64,000 bases of DNA, taken from NCBI GenBank assembly GCA_019454045.1, contig SKCR01048547.1, positions 1 to 64,000 of the forward strand, in the 5' to 3' direction. The notes below the pieces were generated by a model that saw nothing but the letters and a program-made list of their open reading frames with translations, was not told the DNA's origin and made no database searches. Position 1 is the stretch's first letter. Every line of letters begins with the position of its first letter. The translations under genes and the position numbers were made by a program. Shown here piece after piece: positions 1-13,430 of the stretch. This stretch comes from Zanthoxylum bungeanum (taxonomy: Eukaryota > Streptophyta > Magnoliopsida > Sapindales > Rutaceae).

Positions 1-1782
1 TTACTCATGAATCCGTTGGCCTTCCTGAACTGTTAAATCTGTGATGATGGGCTCTAGGTTGGTCCGATCTCTCGGCCCAAAGTTGGTTTCTCAAACTAGA
101 TCTGATAGTGGGCCTTGGAGCTCTGGTTTTTGAGTTTGGCCCAAAGATAGAATGGCGGTTATGTCCTTGGGCCCAAATTTGGCCCTAGATAAATAATACT
201 AAAAAATTATGATCATCATTACTAATATTAAGATAATTAATCTTAATCTCTAAACCTTTTAACTTAATTATAAGTCTAATATCCATGATTATTATCCATC
301 TCTAACAGAACTGTAATGTGTAAATTGTTAGTTAGATTCCCTAAGAAATACACAAGGATAATTTAAAAATTAAAGTATCTACAAAGATTTACAGTCAGTT
401 TGATAGGGAAGTACTGTAACTTTTAAGCTATAGTTGCTGTGCAATAATAGTTTTATCAGTCAAGAAAAGGTTGATGACAATGACATCGTTTGGTAGAGAA
501 TATTGATTGATAGTATAAGTTAACTTATAAATATTACATTGATAATATAAGTTAACTTATAAGTTCATGAAACTTTTTACCAAACAATATAAAAGTGTTA
601 ACTAACATCATCTATGGAGTAAGAATTTATATATGTTAGGTATTTTAGTCCTTATATTTTGAAGTTTTTATTAATTATTATTTTGATTAAAAAAGGCATA
701 TTAAATAATGGATGCAATATCTTGAGACATTTAGAAGATCTAGTAACATGGGTTAATTAACTTGATTTGCTTAATTCTTATCCTGTAAATAAGAGATGAT
801 GGGTTTAAATCCAAAGAATATATTGTATAAGTGTGTGAGTTTAAAATTAGAAGGGGAAAAAAAATCAAATCAAATGCTCCAACTGTCTATTCAATTTCAC
901 TTTCAGATTAAAAAGCAAATACATGACCAAGACACATAATACTTGTGGCCCACGTTTCACATCCTCTAGGTGTAACTAATCTCATCACTAATTTTAATTA
1001 AGCAGCCTGTTTTGTCACATTAAATTACAACTAGTATTAGCAATAATGTAGTTGCCAACTAATTAAAAATTAAATTAAATTGTTAGTGATGTGTTGGTTT
1101 CTCTCCCAATTCCAAAAGATGCAAAACAATAAGAAGAGGAGAAAAGATTTGCTGTTTTTTTTTTTTTTTTTGAAATCGTTGGAAATCCCACCGTCAAAGC
1201 ATCCCTTTAAGCGGAATAAGTAAAATCTCCGATTATCTCAAACTCTTATAAGAAACGCATTCTCTGAATTCGAACTCAGGACCTCAAGATGAGATCATGA
1301 ATTCTACATCACCAAGTCACGCCCCTTGGGGACAAAATTTACCGACCTTCACATATATATTTTGCTTAATGTAATGATTTGGTTGTAGTATTTACTCAAT
1401 AGCATTGCTTATGTAATATTTCATTTAATTTTTTTTCCACTGTTCTTGCTATGTTAAAGGCTTGAAGTGCGGTTAACAGAACTCAATTTTTGAAAATATT
1501 CTTTCAAGCTTAAACAAGAAGCTACTATTCATCAATTTTACCTCTGTATGAAGTCATTGTATACAATCCATTCTATAAGGTTTTTTTTATGCAACATCAA
1601 GTAGAATACAAGATATACAATATGAAATCAAAGATAAATAGGATGGTAGAGCGCACGAGATTTTCCACATTGTACGCTCGAATGAGGATTTAATGTACGC
1701 AACCTTACCTTTGTATCCTTTGTACTTTTGCAAAGAGACTGTTTCCGCGAATAAGGAGTAAAATAAAACCGAGTAATACATC
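1..1782. other. Gene-free spacer 3' of CHUP1
   Basis: This AT-rich stretch has no open frame with recognisable similarity. The first 190 bases are richer in GC and contain several GGGCC/GGCCC words, but I cannot assign them to a gene. The only recognisable content is a SINE-like tRNA-derived repeat near 1155-1327, listed separately. CHUP1 ends at 1783 on the minus strand, so its 3' UTR and polyadenylation region must lie in the last few hundred bases here. I do not see a clear canonical polyadenylation signal close to the stop. Confidence 0.6.
1155..1327 (-). mobile_element. tRNA-derived SINE, minus strand
   Basis: Read on the minus strand, this begins near 1327 with a GC-rich head, then an A-box-like GTGACTTGGTG. 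A good pol III B box follows, GAGTTCGAATTC (plus-strand 1267-1278), about 35 bases downstream as in tRNA promoters. The element ends in a run of about 17 A residues (T run at 1155-1171). Head, A box, B box, unrelated body and poly(A) tail together are the signature of a plant SINE. I do not see a convincing target-site duplication, so the insertion is probably old. Confidence 0.65.
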
Positions 1783-4700
1783 TCATGCTTCCAGCTTATT
1801 GTCTTCTGCAGTTCGTTCATGTGCACGGCTCCTTAGCTCTTCAAATGCCTTCATGCTCTCCGCATCAAAACCTCCAGCAAACTGGAAAATTTTACAAGTT
1901 CAGTATTCCATTATACCACTTCAAGGAAATTTCAACATTATAATGGAGCTTTGGCAGGTGCTACTTTTATATTATAAAATTTGTTTGTTTCTGATGTGGC
2001 TTTGCAAGCAGAGGGTACATCACTTCAGAAGTGCAGCAATTTCACGTAAAAAAACACTTGTATGATCCATTTCTTTTAAGACTTAAGCATCTTAAAAAAT
2101 TTTTCTTAAATAAATAAATCAAGGTAGAAAAAGTGCAAGAATAGTCTTACCTGATGAACACGGAAAGCAAAACGGATTCCTTGCAGAAGTAAAAACTCTC
2201 TGTTTGGTTCCTTCTCAGGTCCGCTCATAGCTTCAAGTTCAGTTGAAACACGTTTCATGTACTTCCTTGCCAATTGCACAGAGGAGAGTTTGATCTGCAA
2301 TAAGCAAAACTAGTACGTGACCTCTTTTCAATTGTAAGAACTTTCATTTATGCATAATCAAGAACACACATCCCTGCATTCTGATGCTACTAGTACACTT
2401 TATTGTCAGAAAATATGTCAAAATGCAAACACAAAATTCTTTTCGGAGGCCCTTCTAAGAAATTTCCTTTTAAGGCCAATAATAACACCATCATTGGCAC
2501 AACAAACATAGCTGATGAACTTGCTATAATGTTGTCATCAATCAGTCATAACAAGCTGCAGCTTGCAAACTATTCCTTGATGAAGATAGCATCTTGCGGA
2601 GTAGAAATTTTGTGAACCTGAACGACACATAAATACTAAAATCGAACAGCACCCAAACCAACCAGCAACAAACTACAATAAAATTTCTAGTTTAGTAAAT
2701 ACCTTGCCAACAACTCCAGAATCTAACAACCAACCAACAGGGATTCCAAAATCTCTATATCGTGAAACAGCCATGTCTCTCGTACGCAAGAGGGCATATA
2801 CACTCTGTTCCACTCTGGCAAAAAGGTAGAAAAACAAAAAGATAGGGCACGTTATGGAACCTACAAACGATATTCTTACAAGTTATAACCAAAAAAATGT
2901 CCGGAGAACTGTTCAGTTCTTCAAAAGTTACAAACTGACGATTAACTTTTTCACATGGAAGAGATGGTCGCATATAAATTGGGTTCTGATTGTTTTCAAT
3001 TTTCTAGCCATTAGGCTCTATAATTAATTAAATAAAATTCACAGAAGAATTTACGTACTTCTCAAGCAATTTGTACATCTTCTTTAGTGCAGATTCACAT
3101 GGGAGGCTGGGATCATCAACAAAAGACGACACTTGCTTTTCCAATTTCACTAGGTCCTGGTACTCAAAAGCAGCTTCTCTTAATGCATCTGCTTTCCCTT
3201 CAGGCCAATCAAAGTGCTTGAGAACTGCCCGCTCATCAACCTAACAAAATGCAGGAGGATGGAAAAAAACTTAAGGGAAAACTCTAGAGAGCACATAAAA
3301 GAGCTAAATAAATAGTGAAAACTCTCAATTCCTTTCTCATGCTTAAAAGAGAGAGATGACATGGGAACTCTAAAAGAACTAGAAGTTATGGCTTTGTATT
3401 GGCATAAATATATCACCACATTTCCTCAAATCTTCTTGATTTTAAAATCATCTTTCTAATAGGTGAAAACAAAATTTACGCCTGGTGATATCTAAGGTGA
3501 AATACCAAGAAGGAGAGTTCCTCATCCAGCCAGTTTACAAAGGCCACCAAATCTTCTACGCTTGTGAAGGAAGCTGCTCGAACTTCGGCTGCCAATGACT
3601 GGACAAAATCACCTTGAGTTTCCACATCAGCTTTCACCTGGATCCAGGCACAATATATCGTCAAAATTTATGAAACATATGATAAACATGCACATGCACG
3701 AGGAGGAAAATGATGGAAAAGTTAACATACAGCTAAAAGGAATGATGATTTTGATGAAATCTCCCCAATCATATTGCTCCTAGCATCTGACGTATTAGAT
3801 GTTGATGAAATCAAAGATGATGTGTCCTTCTTTGCCTCACGTTTCATCAATGTCTGATAAAATTCAACAAGTTCAGGAGCTCGTTGAACTTTATCACCAC
3901 TTCCCACTCCTCTTGGCAAACTTCCTGGAGGAGGTGGTGGAGGAGGTGGTCCACCTGGTGGCGGTGGCGGTGGCGGTGGAGGAGCACCTGGTGGAGGAGG
4001 TGGAGCTGGGGGCACATCACTGGAAGGATTTACATTTGTACCACCAGAACCACCACCAGATCGTGTAGGAGGTGGTCTAAAGGCTCTAGGAGGCCTCTTT
4101 TCAATTTGGGAAAGTTTCATTTTGCTTATCGTTTGAGATTCAGCAGCCTTATCCTCATGTGACTGATCACTTGAATCACCAGAAGCAATTGGCTTCTCTT
4201 TTATTAGAGCAAGTTTTGGTGGCAATGTTTGAGGCTTGGAGTCAAAATTTGATTTCTCACGAAACCTATGAGCTCTTGCTTGCTCTGCTTTTTCCTTAAT
4301 TTGCTTCTCTCTTTCTAGGGCCAACTTGTGCCGGTCTTTGTATGCAGGATATTTTTCCGCTAGAACTCCATCAACAGATTTTGACATCAACTGGAATGAA
4401 TCTGAAACAGTATTCAGTGAGTCACTAGAAGAAACCCGTGTTCTAATGTGTGGGAGGGCTGGAGTTTCAGGAAACTCAGATGGTTCCTGGTCCATTTTCC
4501 CAAATGACGTGATGGCCATAGTGTCACCTGCATTCCTCAGCATCAAGGATTCCAATGGACCCCTTGGTCGATGGCTCATGCTCATTCTGCTTGGAGAGCC
4601 TCCTGATAAAGATCTTGCTGGTGATGAAAGAGCACTTGAATCATCTTTGCTTTTGCCCCATTTCTTCAGCTTTTGGATTAAGGTAGGTTTCTTACTTAGG

Positions 4701-7139
4701 TTACTATACTTACTAGCGGAACTATCGATGGAAGCGTTGTCAAAATCCTCACTTCCGGGTGAAGAAGGATGGGAAAAGTTGCTTTCTAGATCTGTGTCTC
4801 CTTGCCCACGTTCTGATCCTGCATATTCTAACATCAGCTGTTTAGCTTTTTCTTGAGATTTGGGGCTTAGGCTCTTGTTGAGATCACGAGCTGAAGTTTT
4901 CCCTGCAGGTGCCTGGTAGTTCCGGAGCTCATACCTTAAGCACGCATTGACCCATCGAAGGTACACTAATTCTTCAACTTCACTGAACCTGTTCATCTGA
5001 AGTCCTTCAACTTGCTTTAACAGATCGTCATTTGCATGCCTCAAGTTATTAACCTCCTCTCTCGCCTTGGCAACCATTTCACTCTGCAGCATGTGGCAAA
5101 GCATAGTAGACATAATTAAAACAATACGAAGAACAAAAAGTATAGGTTCTTTTTCCCCAACTACTTGATGTATTATCTACAATATATAACTGAAATTTTT
5201 CTTAGACATCTATAAATACTTTGTCCCTAGTCAATAACCTCTTTGGCAGAAACAAGCTATTTTCAACAACACAGTGTGCACAGAAATAGAAATGAATGTT
5301 AACTACATTGGTCGCCAAAGAAAATTCAGAAGTAACTTTATTCACTTTTCACGTAAAAGCAACATACTTATAGCTTCGATATGCATGCAAAGCATTTATC
5401 CAGAAATATAAGCAGCTATTACTCAATTCTTTCATTGGATTAATTTCACTTATTTGCTAACAAAATTACAGTATCACTCTGAATGACAAAATGAAGTTTT
5501 TCAACTTGAAAGACCAAATCCTTTGCAAACAAACTAATTTTGGCTATTTCATTAATACTCATTTCCCATTTGGAAACTATGATGAATATATGGAGCTCAA
5601 TCTCAAAGTGAAAATCTATGTTTCCTTGTCAGATAGACTCCAACCAAGAAGTAGATGAATAGCAAACAATCCGCATCCTCCACCCCCCCCAAATACACAG
5701 ATTCCAAGAGGGAGAAAAGAATCAAAAAGACAAGGAAAAGTAACATATATGTGAATTAGTCATTAGAGCCCATAACTATGTAAGAAATAAATTAGGCTAC
5801 CTCTGTCATGTTGGAGAGGGAAACTATTTTTGATTCAGCAGAATCCAGTTTAACAATCAATTCTCTCTTCTCAATTTGAAGTTCTTTATTCTTCCTCTTA
5901 AGCTCCACAACTTCTACTTCTAAGTCCTTAACAGATTTCAGCTTCTTCTCAAGCTCAACATCTTTTTTGATAGCTTCTTCCTCTTTTGCCTGAAGACCTG
6001 CAACCTGTTGTTTGAGCAACAATAATTGACCCTTTGTCTGGTTAGCATCAAGTTGAATTTGCCTCTGTAGCTCCTTGATCTTGTTCCTTGCCACCTCAAG
6101 TTCCTTCTTTACATAAGAACGCTGTGTAATCTCTTCTTGGAGCTTCTTTCTCTCAGCCTGCAAGGAATTTATGGTGATGTTCAGCATGTCAATCTCAACT
6201 GTCTTAATCTTGAGTTGCCTTGATAATTCTACGACATCCGATTCCTGCTCCTTCAGTCCATAGTACTCTAGCAACTCGCCTTCAAGCTTTACTTCCCTCT
6301 CCTGCAATTCCTGCACTAGGTTGCGTAAGCGTTCTAGCTCCCTTGCATTGCCTGCCATCTCAGTTTCGTAAACTTTATTCTTCTCTGCCTCATCAAACCT
6401 GTCACTAGGTAACAGGTATTCAATCTCTCCAGATAAAAGGTCTTCAAATTCAGGTAAAATATCTTCATCATCAGTACTAGGTGGACTACCACGAGCTCGA
6501 TTAAATATGCTACTAATCAATTTAACCTCTTCTTCATCTTCTTGTTCTTCTTCTTCTTCCTCCCACTACAATAAATAGCACAGTTCATTAACTTCAAGAG
6601 ATAATTGAATAATAGCTTCTTCCCTTCTTAGCAGCCAAAAAAAAAAAAAAAAAAACAAAGGACACATCAAACTTTCACAAACTAAATTGAAGTCATAAGA
6701 AAAAGATTGAAATCCAATTGAAGGCTGCATAAATGATATATGTACTTACATTCTTCTCTCTGAGGCCATCATCAGAATATCTAAACTTCTGTTTATCTTT
6801 CCCCTGATTTTGTTGCTGTTCAAAGCTTGCCTCATCATTCTCTAAGTTCCGATTACCAGATTAAAAAGTTAGTACAACAAAATGAACTTCAGAACAAATG
6901 AAAGAATTTACCAATGAATTAACAGGGAAAAAAGTAAAATTTCCACATTTCAACGGTGGGAAAATTAATTGTTGTTTCTCATCAAACAATCAAATGAGTG
7001 ATAAACGAAAATATTATAGAATTAAAGTACCTGAAGGCTTTGTTAAAGAAGCCGATGAATTGGATGCTTTGAGGTTGAGCTGCTTAACTGCATAGGCTGC
7101 AATTGAAGCAGCAACCAGGAATCCAAACCTGACTATCAT
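1783..7139 (-). CDS. CHUP1: CHUP1, chloroplast positioning protein
   Basis: This gene encodes a plant-specific protein of the chloroplast outer envelope that anchors chloroplasts to cp-actin filaments and drives light-dependent chloroplast movement. Nine coding exons can be read on the minus strand: 7031-7139, 6750-6841, 5801-6565, 3731-5083, 3506-3637, 3059-3240, 2703-2814, 2151-2294 and 1783-1881. All have GT-AG borders and consistent phases. They give 2988 coding bases and 995 residues, close to the roughly 1000 of the Arabidopsis protein. Domains in order are: an N-terminal hydrophobic envelope-targeting segment (about residues 4-18), an acidic Glu-rich stretch, a long coiled coil (about 130-390), a basic Ser-rich region, a proline-rich tract (about 680-713) of the kind that binds profilin, and the conserved C-terminal domain containing LDEELSFL. 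The start is the ATG that precedes the hydrophobic segment. It appears intact. Confidence 0.96.
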
Positions 7140-8321
7140 GTAGGTATTATTGATAAAAAGAACTTGAACTCAAACACATATAAAGGCACAAACCAATCCC
7201 AAACTACCCCTCCACTCATTTTTCTCCATCCCCATCACTGATAACTCAAATCATTAGGTTCCTTAATAAGCAAAATCATCATCCCCATATCCAGAATTTG
7301 CATATAAATCTTTTTCAGGTGCAAATTTCAAGCAAAACCCAGATAAGAAAACTCAAAATACGTTCAAATATAACATCTTTATCTAGCTATAAACATTTAT
7401 AGACCATCAGCATTTTCATCTTAAGATGAACTTGGATAATATGCATGAAAAATCCTGATAAGAGAATTCCTACACAACCGTTACTGTCAAGCTAAGAGAT
7501 ACAGCAACCACCTAATAACAAGTGGCCAGTTTTGCTCTAAAAAGATTGGCACTTACTTGCATATAACTTGAGTCTAAAACCTTACCAATTTGCTACAGTG
7601 AAGTATGTACAGTGAAAAAGCAAGACTGAAAGAGACAACCAGCAACTGTAAATTTTAACAACAGGAAACCCAGAGAAGTATGAGTTCCCATATGTTTGTT
7701 TCAAGTACTTGCCAATTTATCTTTGTTTATTATTTGTTCCTCAAAAATAAAATAACTGGTAGGTTTTAAAATCTCTCTTGAGTTTTGATTAAAGAATTGT
7801 GAATGTCAGACTGTTGATTTGAGGCAATTTCAGCCATCAGATAGTGATTGATCATGGGACCCAAATAGTAAAATATATGATAAAGGGCTTAGATTGTCTG
7901 ATGGGAGTGGTATAAAAAAAAAAAAAAAAAAGGACACATGCAATGGTCAGTTTTGACATGAGTTAATTTTCCAACAATGGCCAAGAGGAAAGCTAGTAAA
8001 CCAAAACTTTTTGGGTGGGTTCATGTCCAAGTTTCACATGTAGGCCCTTTTGGCTTTTCTCTTGCTACTTTTGGGATTATTTGGTGAAAATCAGTGGTCT
8101 TCAATTTATGCCCATGTCTCTCTCTTCAATCTCTTTTTGGAGGTTTCTGGCTGTATTTGATACAAGTTTTAATTTTTAATTTTTAATTTTCTACAAACAA
8201 TGGATAATATTCCCTTCTTTTTCTTTTTTTTTTTTTGGAAAAAAAATTAGATTTATATACTTTTTTTTAAGGTAAGAGGGTGAAAAATACTAAATATATT
8301 TCAATAATGATACATGTACAG
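7140..8321. other. CHUP1 upstream region
   Basis: This is the region upstream of the CHUP1 start codon on the minus strand, and it should hold the promoter and 5' UTR. It is AT-rich, with a long A run at about 7914-7931 and T/A runs near 8220-8270. I see no coding segment on either strand. I could not pick a single convincing TATA box, so I do not propose a transcription start. Confidence 0.5.
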
Positions 8322-8734
8322 AAGGGGTGGCAAAACGAATCAGCAAATCGAATTTGTATTGAATCCTAAATTAATCGAATCAAAATATGATGGATTCATA
8401 TTCGATTCGTTTATTAAACGAATCCTAATATCAGGATTCGTATTCGATTCGTTTATTAAATGAATCGAATACGAATATCCATTTAGTTATGATATTATTT
8501 AATAACATAATTTATCATAATTGATTTACATTAATTCTTCACAAATATATACATATGAAATATGTAATTGATATACAAATCAATGAACTTAAATTCCTAT
8601 TCGTTTCGTTTAATAAACTAATCGAATCGAATTGACCCATTTATTAAACGAATCAATTGTTTCAAACTTGTATTCGCTTTAAAGCGAATCGAATCGAACG
8701 AATAAACAAATCCTGACCCAAATATGCCACTCCT
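8322..8734. mobile_element. Non-autonomous hAT-like MITE
   Basis: The ends carry AGGGGTGGCA (from 8323) and, inverted, AGGAGTGGCA (ending 8734), the usual plant hAT terminal sequence. They are flanked by a near-perfect 8-bp duplication, ATGTACAG (8314-8321) and ATGTACAA (8735-8742). The interior is built from repeated, inverted ATTCGATTCG / CGAATCGAAT words and would fold back strongly. It has no coding capacity, so it depends on a transposase made elsewhere. Confidence 0.8.
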
Positions 8735-8854
8735 ATGTACAATCAATTGCAGAATCTTATGTATTTAGAAAAATAAAAAAAAAATAAAAAAGGAATAAAA
8801 TATTTTTTAAATACACACGGATGTTTAATTGATAATACAAATATCATTTTTCAA

Positions 8855-8945
8855 TATGTTTTTTTTAATCACTTACTTCACTCATAATCGAACCCAAATA
8901 TTACGCTTTGAAAACGTTAATATTTACCAACTGGACTAATACACT
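8855..8945 (-). mobile_element. Short tRNA-like SINE remnant
   Basis: On the minus strand there is a canonical pol III A box, TAGTCCAGTTGG (plus-strand 8927-8938), and a B box GGGTTCGATTA (8885-8895) about 32 bases downstream. An A-rich tail follows (T-rich at 8860-8867). The spacing matches tRNA genes, but the sequence does not fold as a tRNA gene I recognise. A short SINE or a tRNA-derived SINE head is the best reading. Confidence 0.55.
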
Positions 8946-11248
8946 ACACTTTGAAAGGTTTATATACCACTAACAAATAAATCAAGCTTCTATTAAATAG
9001 TTGGGTATCTTTCAATATCAAGTTATCTAACAGATAATATTTATTAAAAATACAAAAAAAAAAAAAAAAAAAAAATGAAAGATGGACAAATCAATATGCA
9101 TCTGGTTGGCCTGGGAATTTACTGACAATGGATCATTCATACCAGAAAATAGAAATAGAATTTAGAAAGAAAGGACGTGAACAAGTAATTGTCATTTTCT
9201 TGATATAAATTATGTGGGCTCCTATGGCTCTGTAGCATCCTAAGTATCACCCAAAACTCTTGGTGGTTCATAGCACCCCTGAGAATTTAACATTATCACC
9301 AAAGAAAAAAAAATCCTGAATGAGTGATTTTCTTGGTTGGAATTGCGGATATTGTCTTTTTTGGAGGGCCAATAAGCAACTGGTATAGGTTCCTCAAGGA
9401 TTTATCTGGTCATTAAGAATTTCAAGCGTCCAAATAGTTAAGAGAATCCCTCCCTTATAAATATATCTATTGGAGGATTAGTGTCATTAAACGTAAATTA
9501 ACATGCTTTAAACAATCAAAACACAGAACGAAAACTAGATCTACACTAACATGCATAAACCATAGAACTTTGAGAATGAAGAAAAACCTGATAAAATGAC
9601 GAAATTTGCAGTTCAAGTCGAGATAGATATCTGTCATTAAGAACTTATTAGCCCTGTATCGGTGCTCTACGAGTTTTGTGGCTAATGTTCTCCTAGTATA
9701 ACTCGGATTCCTCTTGTTCAAGAGGCACTCATTAACAAGATCTAGAACTGAAAAATGGAGGGAACTCTCTCTGACTAAAAACTATGAAATGAGACTCATT
9801 AAATTCAGATGACTTTTTTGGATGATTAAGAATGAACATGGAGGTCTCCTTATTAACGCATGTAAGGATGCCCTTCGGTTTGGGGTGCAACCCTCCAAAG
9901 GGTTATACCTCTCCCATGCACCCCTCCCATTCAAAAGACATGTCCATCATCCAATAATATTTGAAGAATTTACAACAATATCATTACCAAGTAACAACTC
10001 TATCAAGCAAATAAACTTTTCAGGAATTGATAACTAAATCTTAAATATTTTACTACTAAACCACACCACTTGGGACGCTATAAAAACATTGTTGCATGTA
10101 ATTGGGCAAAATTAGAAAAGATTGACCGAAACTCACCATCAAATCAAATCACTATTTTATCACCCTTAAATTCGTTTATAGTTTTTTTTTTTTCTTTTTT
10201 TACATGGCCATTCAAGCATGGTTGTCCTACTTAGAGATGGCAGTGGGTAGGGTATGGTGCAAGTTTGCCATTACCAAACCCGCACCCGCATATGTAAATA
10301 AATTACCAAACCCGCACATACCCGTTGCGGGTTTTAATTTTCATTACCAAACTCGCACCGCATATAAAAATAAATTACCAAACCCGCATTGGTACTCAAC
10401 GGATTTTTTGCGGGTTTTTAAAATATTGAATTACTTTATGTTCTTAATAATATAATTTTTTTAATTAAATAATTTATTTTTAATTGCTAGCTTGTAGTTT
10501 TCACATTTGTTTTTCGTTTGACATATACAACATGCAATGTATGTATATACAGTACATAGATAACATAATGTATGAAAGACTCGGTACCATATGTTTATTT
10601 TTTCATATAAACGTAATTAAAACGAGTTCTTCCCTTCATAATTATAATGATCTAAGTTAGCCAACTCAATCGACAATAAGCTAAAAAGTAATCACCAATC
10701 TTTGGTCATATTTTTTATGCTAATTGTAATGAAAGTGATGCTGACAACGCTCAAGTGGTGTAAGTGTAATGAAGAAGCATGAAAGTTATTGAAGTTGCAG
10801 CAAACACTAGCTTGTTTTGCTCCTCTCCCGTTTCTGATCATATGAACTTAATCCAAATTTTTGTATTATAATTTTATTAACAAGTGTGATTAAAAAAAAA
10901 CAATAATAGTCATGCAAAAAATCTTCAGATGGGCAGGTTGCGGGCTGCGGCTAAATGGGAATGTGGAACTGTGGATTAATGTTTTAGGTTTAGGTTTTGT
11001 TAGTTGTTTTTATATGAAGGTTTTTTTTTATATTGTCCTAAAAATATTAATTAATAAAAATAATATTGCGGGTATGCGGATACCCGTAGCGGATACCACT
11101 AAATTAAAATTTCAAACCCACTCAAAGCACGTCCAATAAAGTAAATTTTTTTATTATTTATAAGCACAACACCAATACTCATTCCATACGATGTGAGATG
11201 TCACAATATCATTATAATAATATATAACTTTAAACAATCCCCATAAAC
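8946..11248. other. Gene-free spacer with a degenerate repeat
   Basis: I see no coding region here. From about 10228 to 11105 the sequence has GC-rich words of the type AACCCGCACCCGC / GCGGGTATGCGG at both ends of an AT-rich core, beginning with AGAGATGGCA. This resembles a degraded hAT-like element of the AGAGATGGCA family (compare 32349-32744), but the right terminus and a target duplication are not visible. The remainder is AT-rich spacer, with an A run at about 9054-9074. Confidence 0.45.
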
Positions 11249-11266
11249 CACTACAAAAATTATGCC

Positions 11267-11710
11267 ATTTAGCGTCCAATACTTTAGCGTCAAACTAATT
11301 TCGACGCTAATAATCACTTTTAGCGTCGTAATTAATATTCGACGCCAAATATCAAGATCTTAGCGACGAAAATCATATTCGACGCCAAATATTCAATTTT
11401 TTTCGTCGAATTCATATATCGACGCTAAAAGTACGACTTATAGCGTCGAAAAGTATTCGACGCTAAATTTTTTAACTATTCCAATAATCTTTGACGTCGA
11501 CATAAATTGCGACGCTAAATTTTATACTTTTAGAGTCAAAAATCATATTCGACGCCGAAAACTTGAAATTTAGCGTCGACGAAGTAGCGTCGCTAAAGGC
11601 TTATGAAGGTACCACCGACAATCCTTTAATCTTTAGCGTCTAAATTTAATATCGACGCTAAAAATCAGACATTTAGCGTCGAATTTAGTGATTCGACACT
11701 AAAGATAGAT
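11267..11710. repeat. CACTA left subterminal repeats
   Basis: More than a dozen copies of TTTAGCGTC, TAGCGTCGA or the inverted TCGACGCTAAA occur at irregular spacing over about 440 bp just inside the left CACTA terminus. In En/Spm-type elements such short subterminal motifs are binding sites for the TNPA-like DNA-binding protein. The same motif family recurs at the right end (35806-36185). Confidence 0.85.
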
Positions 11711-12101
11711 TAAAATGCAGAATGCCACCAACCCTTCTCCCCCTCTGCTTTTTCTCTCATCTTCTTCAATCTCATCCTCTGAAATATGAGAATCTCTCAT
11801 CTGCAACCTCACAATTCTCCTACAAAATTTCAATAAAATTGTAATCAATTTTCCATAAGGTAAATCTTCTTTCATATATCTTTAATATTTTCATTTTTTA
11901 TGATTATGTTTATTATATACTTTTTGTTAGTGGTTTATGATTCATATATGTAGATTAGTTAATTAATTAACTAAATATATTTTTTCTGTCAATTATTTAA
12001 TTTATCAACTAAATATATATGTATATGCTTAAATAAATAATTAATGAATTAGTAATGTTGATGAGTGTAATATGATGTTTAATAATTATATTATTATATT
12101 T

Positions 12102-12420
12102 AGGTATTTGGCTGAAATTGATAGAAATTGGATGAACTCGCTGGATAGATTGAGTGTTGAATATCGTAATGGAGTGTATGAGTTCATGGAAGTCGCAAAG
12201 CAACACATTGATGCAGAAGGTCGTGTTCGGTGTCCATGTACAAATTGTTTGAATAGGAAAATGAAATGGTTAAATGAAGTTCATAATCATTTATACATGT
12301 CGGGAATATCACAAACTTACCGTACGTGGATTTATCACGGTGAGCACTATAATTCTCAGTCACGGTTTATTCATTCCGGTGAAGGGAGCAGTGGTTACAA
12401 TCAACCTGCAAACGATGAGA
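12102..12420 (+). pseudogene. CACTA transposase N-terminus (truncated)
   Basis: The reading frame contains DRNWMNSLDRLSVEYRNGV, then EGRVRCPCTNC with a Cys pair, and TYRTWIYHGE. This is the pattern of the plant transposase-associated domain that starts TNPD/TNP2 proteins of CACTA elements. The frame is cut at 12432 by the gypsy insertion. The continuation on the far side (33740 onward) stops after a few codons and never reaches a catalytic transposase domain. Only about the first 100 residues of the protein remain. Confidence 0.8.
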
Positions 12421-13430
12421 TAACCTGCAAACTGTAGGCACTGCATTTTTACATATAAGTCCCGATGATGAGCCTCGAATGGAGGCACTACCTTTTAAGT
12501 TGTGGAAGTCGCGGGAAACAGACGTCGGAAGGGAAGAGTCAGAAATTGACACCTTAGTGAATTTAATTCGCTTGTTTATCTTCGGGTTCGCTTGTTGGAC
12601 CTCCGTTTTAAAACACATCCTTAGCCCAAACCCCCGCAAGTCACACACCAAGCCCACATATCACCAAACCACACATCAAGCCCACCAAAATAAACATAAG
12701 CCCTCTGATTGACCGAGCTTCCTAAAGCCTTTCTTCTCACACCACATCTCTCTCCCACCGGCCAAACACCATGCAACCCTTAAACACGTAGCAGGCCCTC
12801 TCTCTCATTCATCAACATCAACATCACTCAGATTTCTCACGTAAACTCACGCCAAAAGCCTTCTTCAGCAAGCCCTTCACGCAAATAAGCACGACCAGCA
12901 AGCCTTCATCACGTCCTTAAACGCCGCAAACATTCAGCCACTTCACGCATAATTAGCCTTCATTCAGCCCTCATTCACACACACAAAAAATGCCTCCAAA
13001 CCACCCTTAAACTGCATCCAAAAACTACCGCACCACACAGCCCCTGAACTGCGAAACAGCCCCTGACCTGTACCCCTGAACTGCCGCACCACACAGCCCC
13101 CTGAATTGCCGAACAGGCCCTGATCTGCACCCATGAACTGCAGCCTCACATTACCGCAAAAACAGTCCATTAATACAGTAAAAATAGTGACCAGAAAATA
13201 CCGCGACCAGAAACACCGCGAAACGGAGTAAAAACAGCAGCCTAAACAGTAAAATAGCGAAGGAAAACGTTGAACCAGTGAACCGGAGGAGTTGCGGAGC
13301 ATCAACCCTTCCGACGACCACGTACTGCACTTCCGATAGACGACTAAAGAGGTTAAACCTGAGGACACCCCTTTTATTTATTATCTTTTATTTATAGTTA
13401 TTTTATTACTTTATTTCGCATGGGTATTGT

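Noticed and set aside
720..850. B-box-like GGGTTTAAATCC suggesting a third SINE
   Set aside because: There is no convincing A box at the right distance and no tail, so it is too weak to list.
3799..4162. Plus-strand frames with Trp/Arg or Val/Glu repeats
   Set aside because: They are the antisense of the CHUP1 polyproline tract.
4326..4856. 176-codon plus-strand frame
   Set aside because: It lies fully antisense to CHUP1 exon 4 and has no recognisable similarity.
10228..11105. Complete hAT-like MITE
   Set aside because: The left end AGAGATGGCA is present, but no matching right end or target duplication can be found. It is kept only as a remark in the spacer entry.
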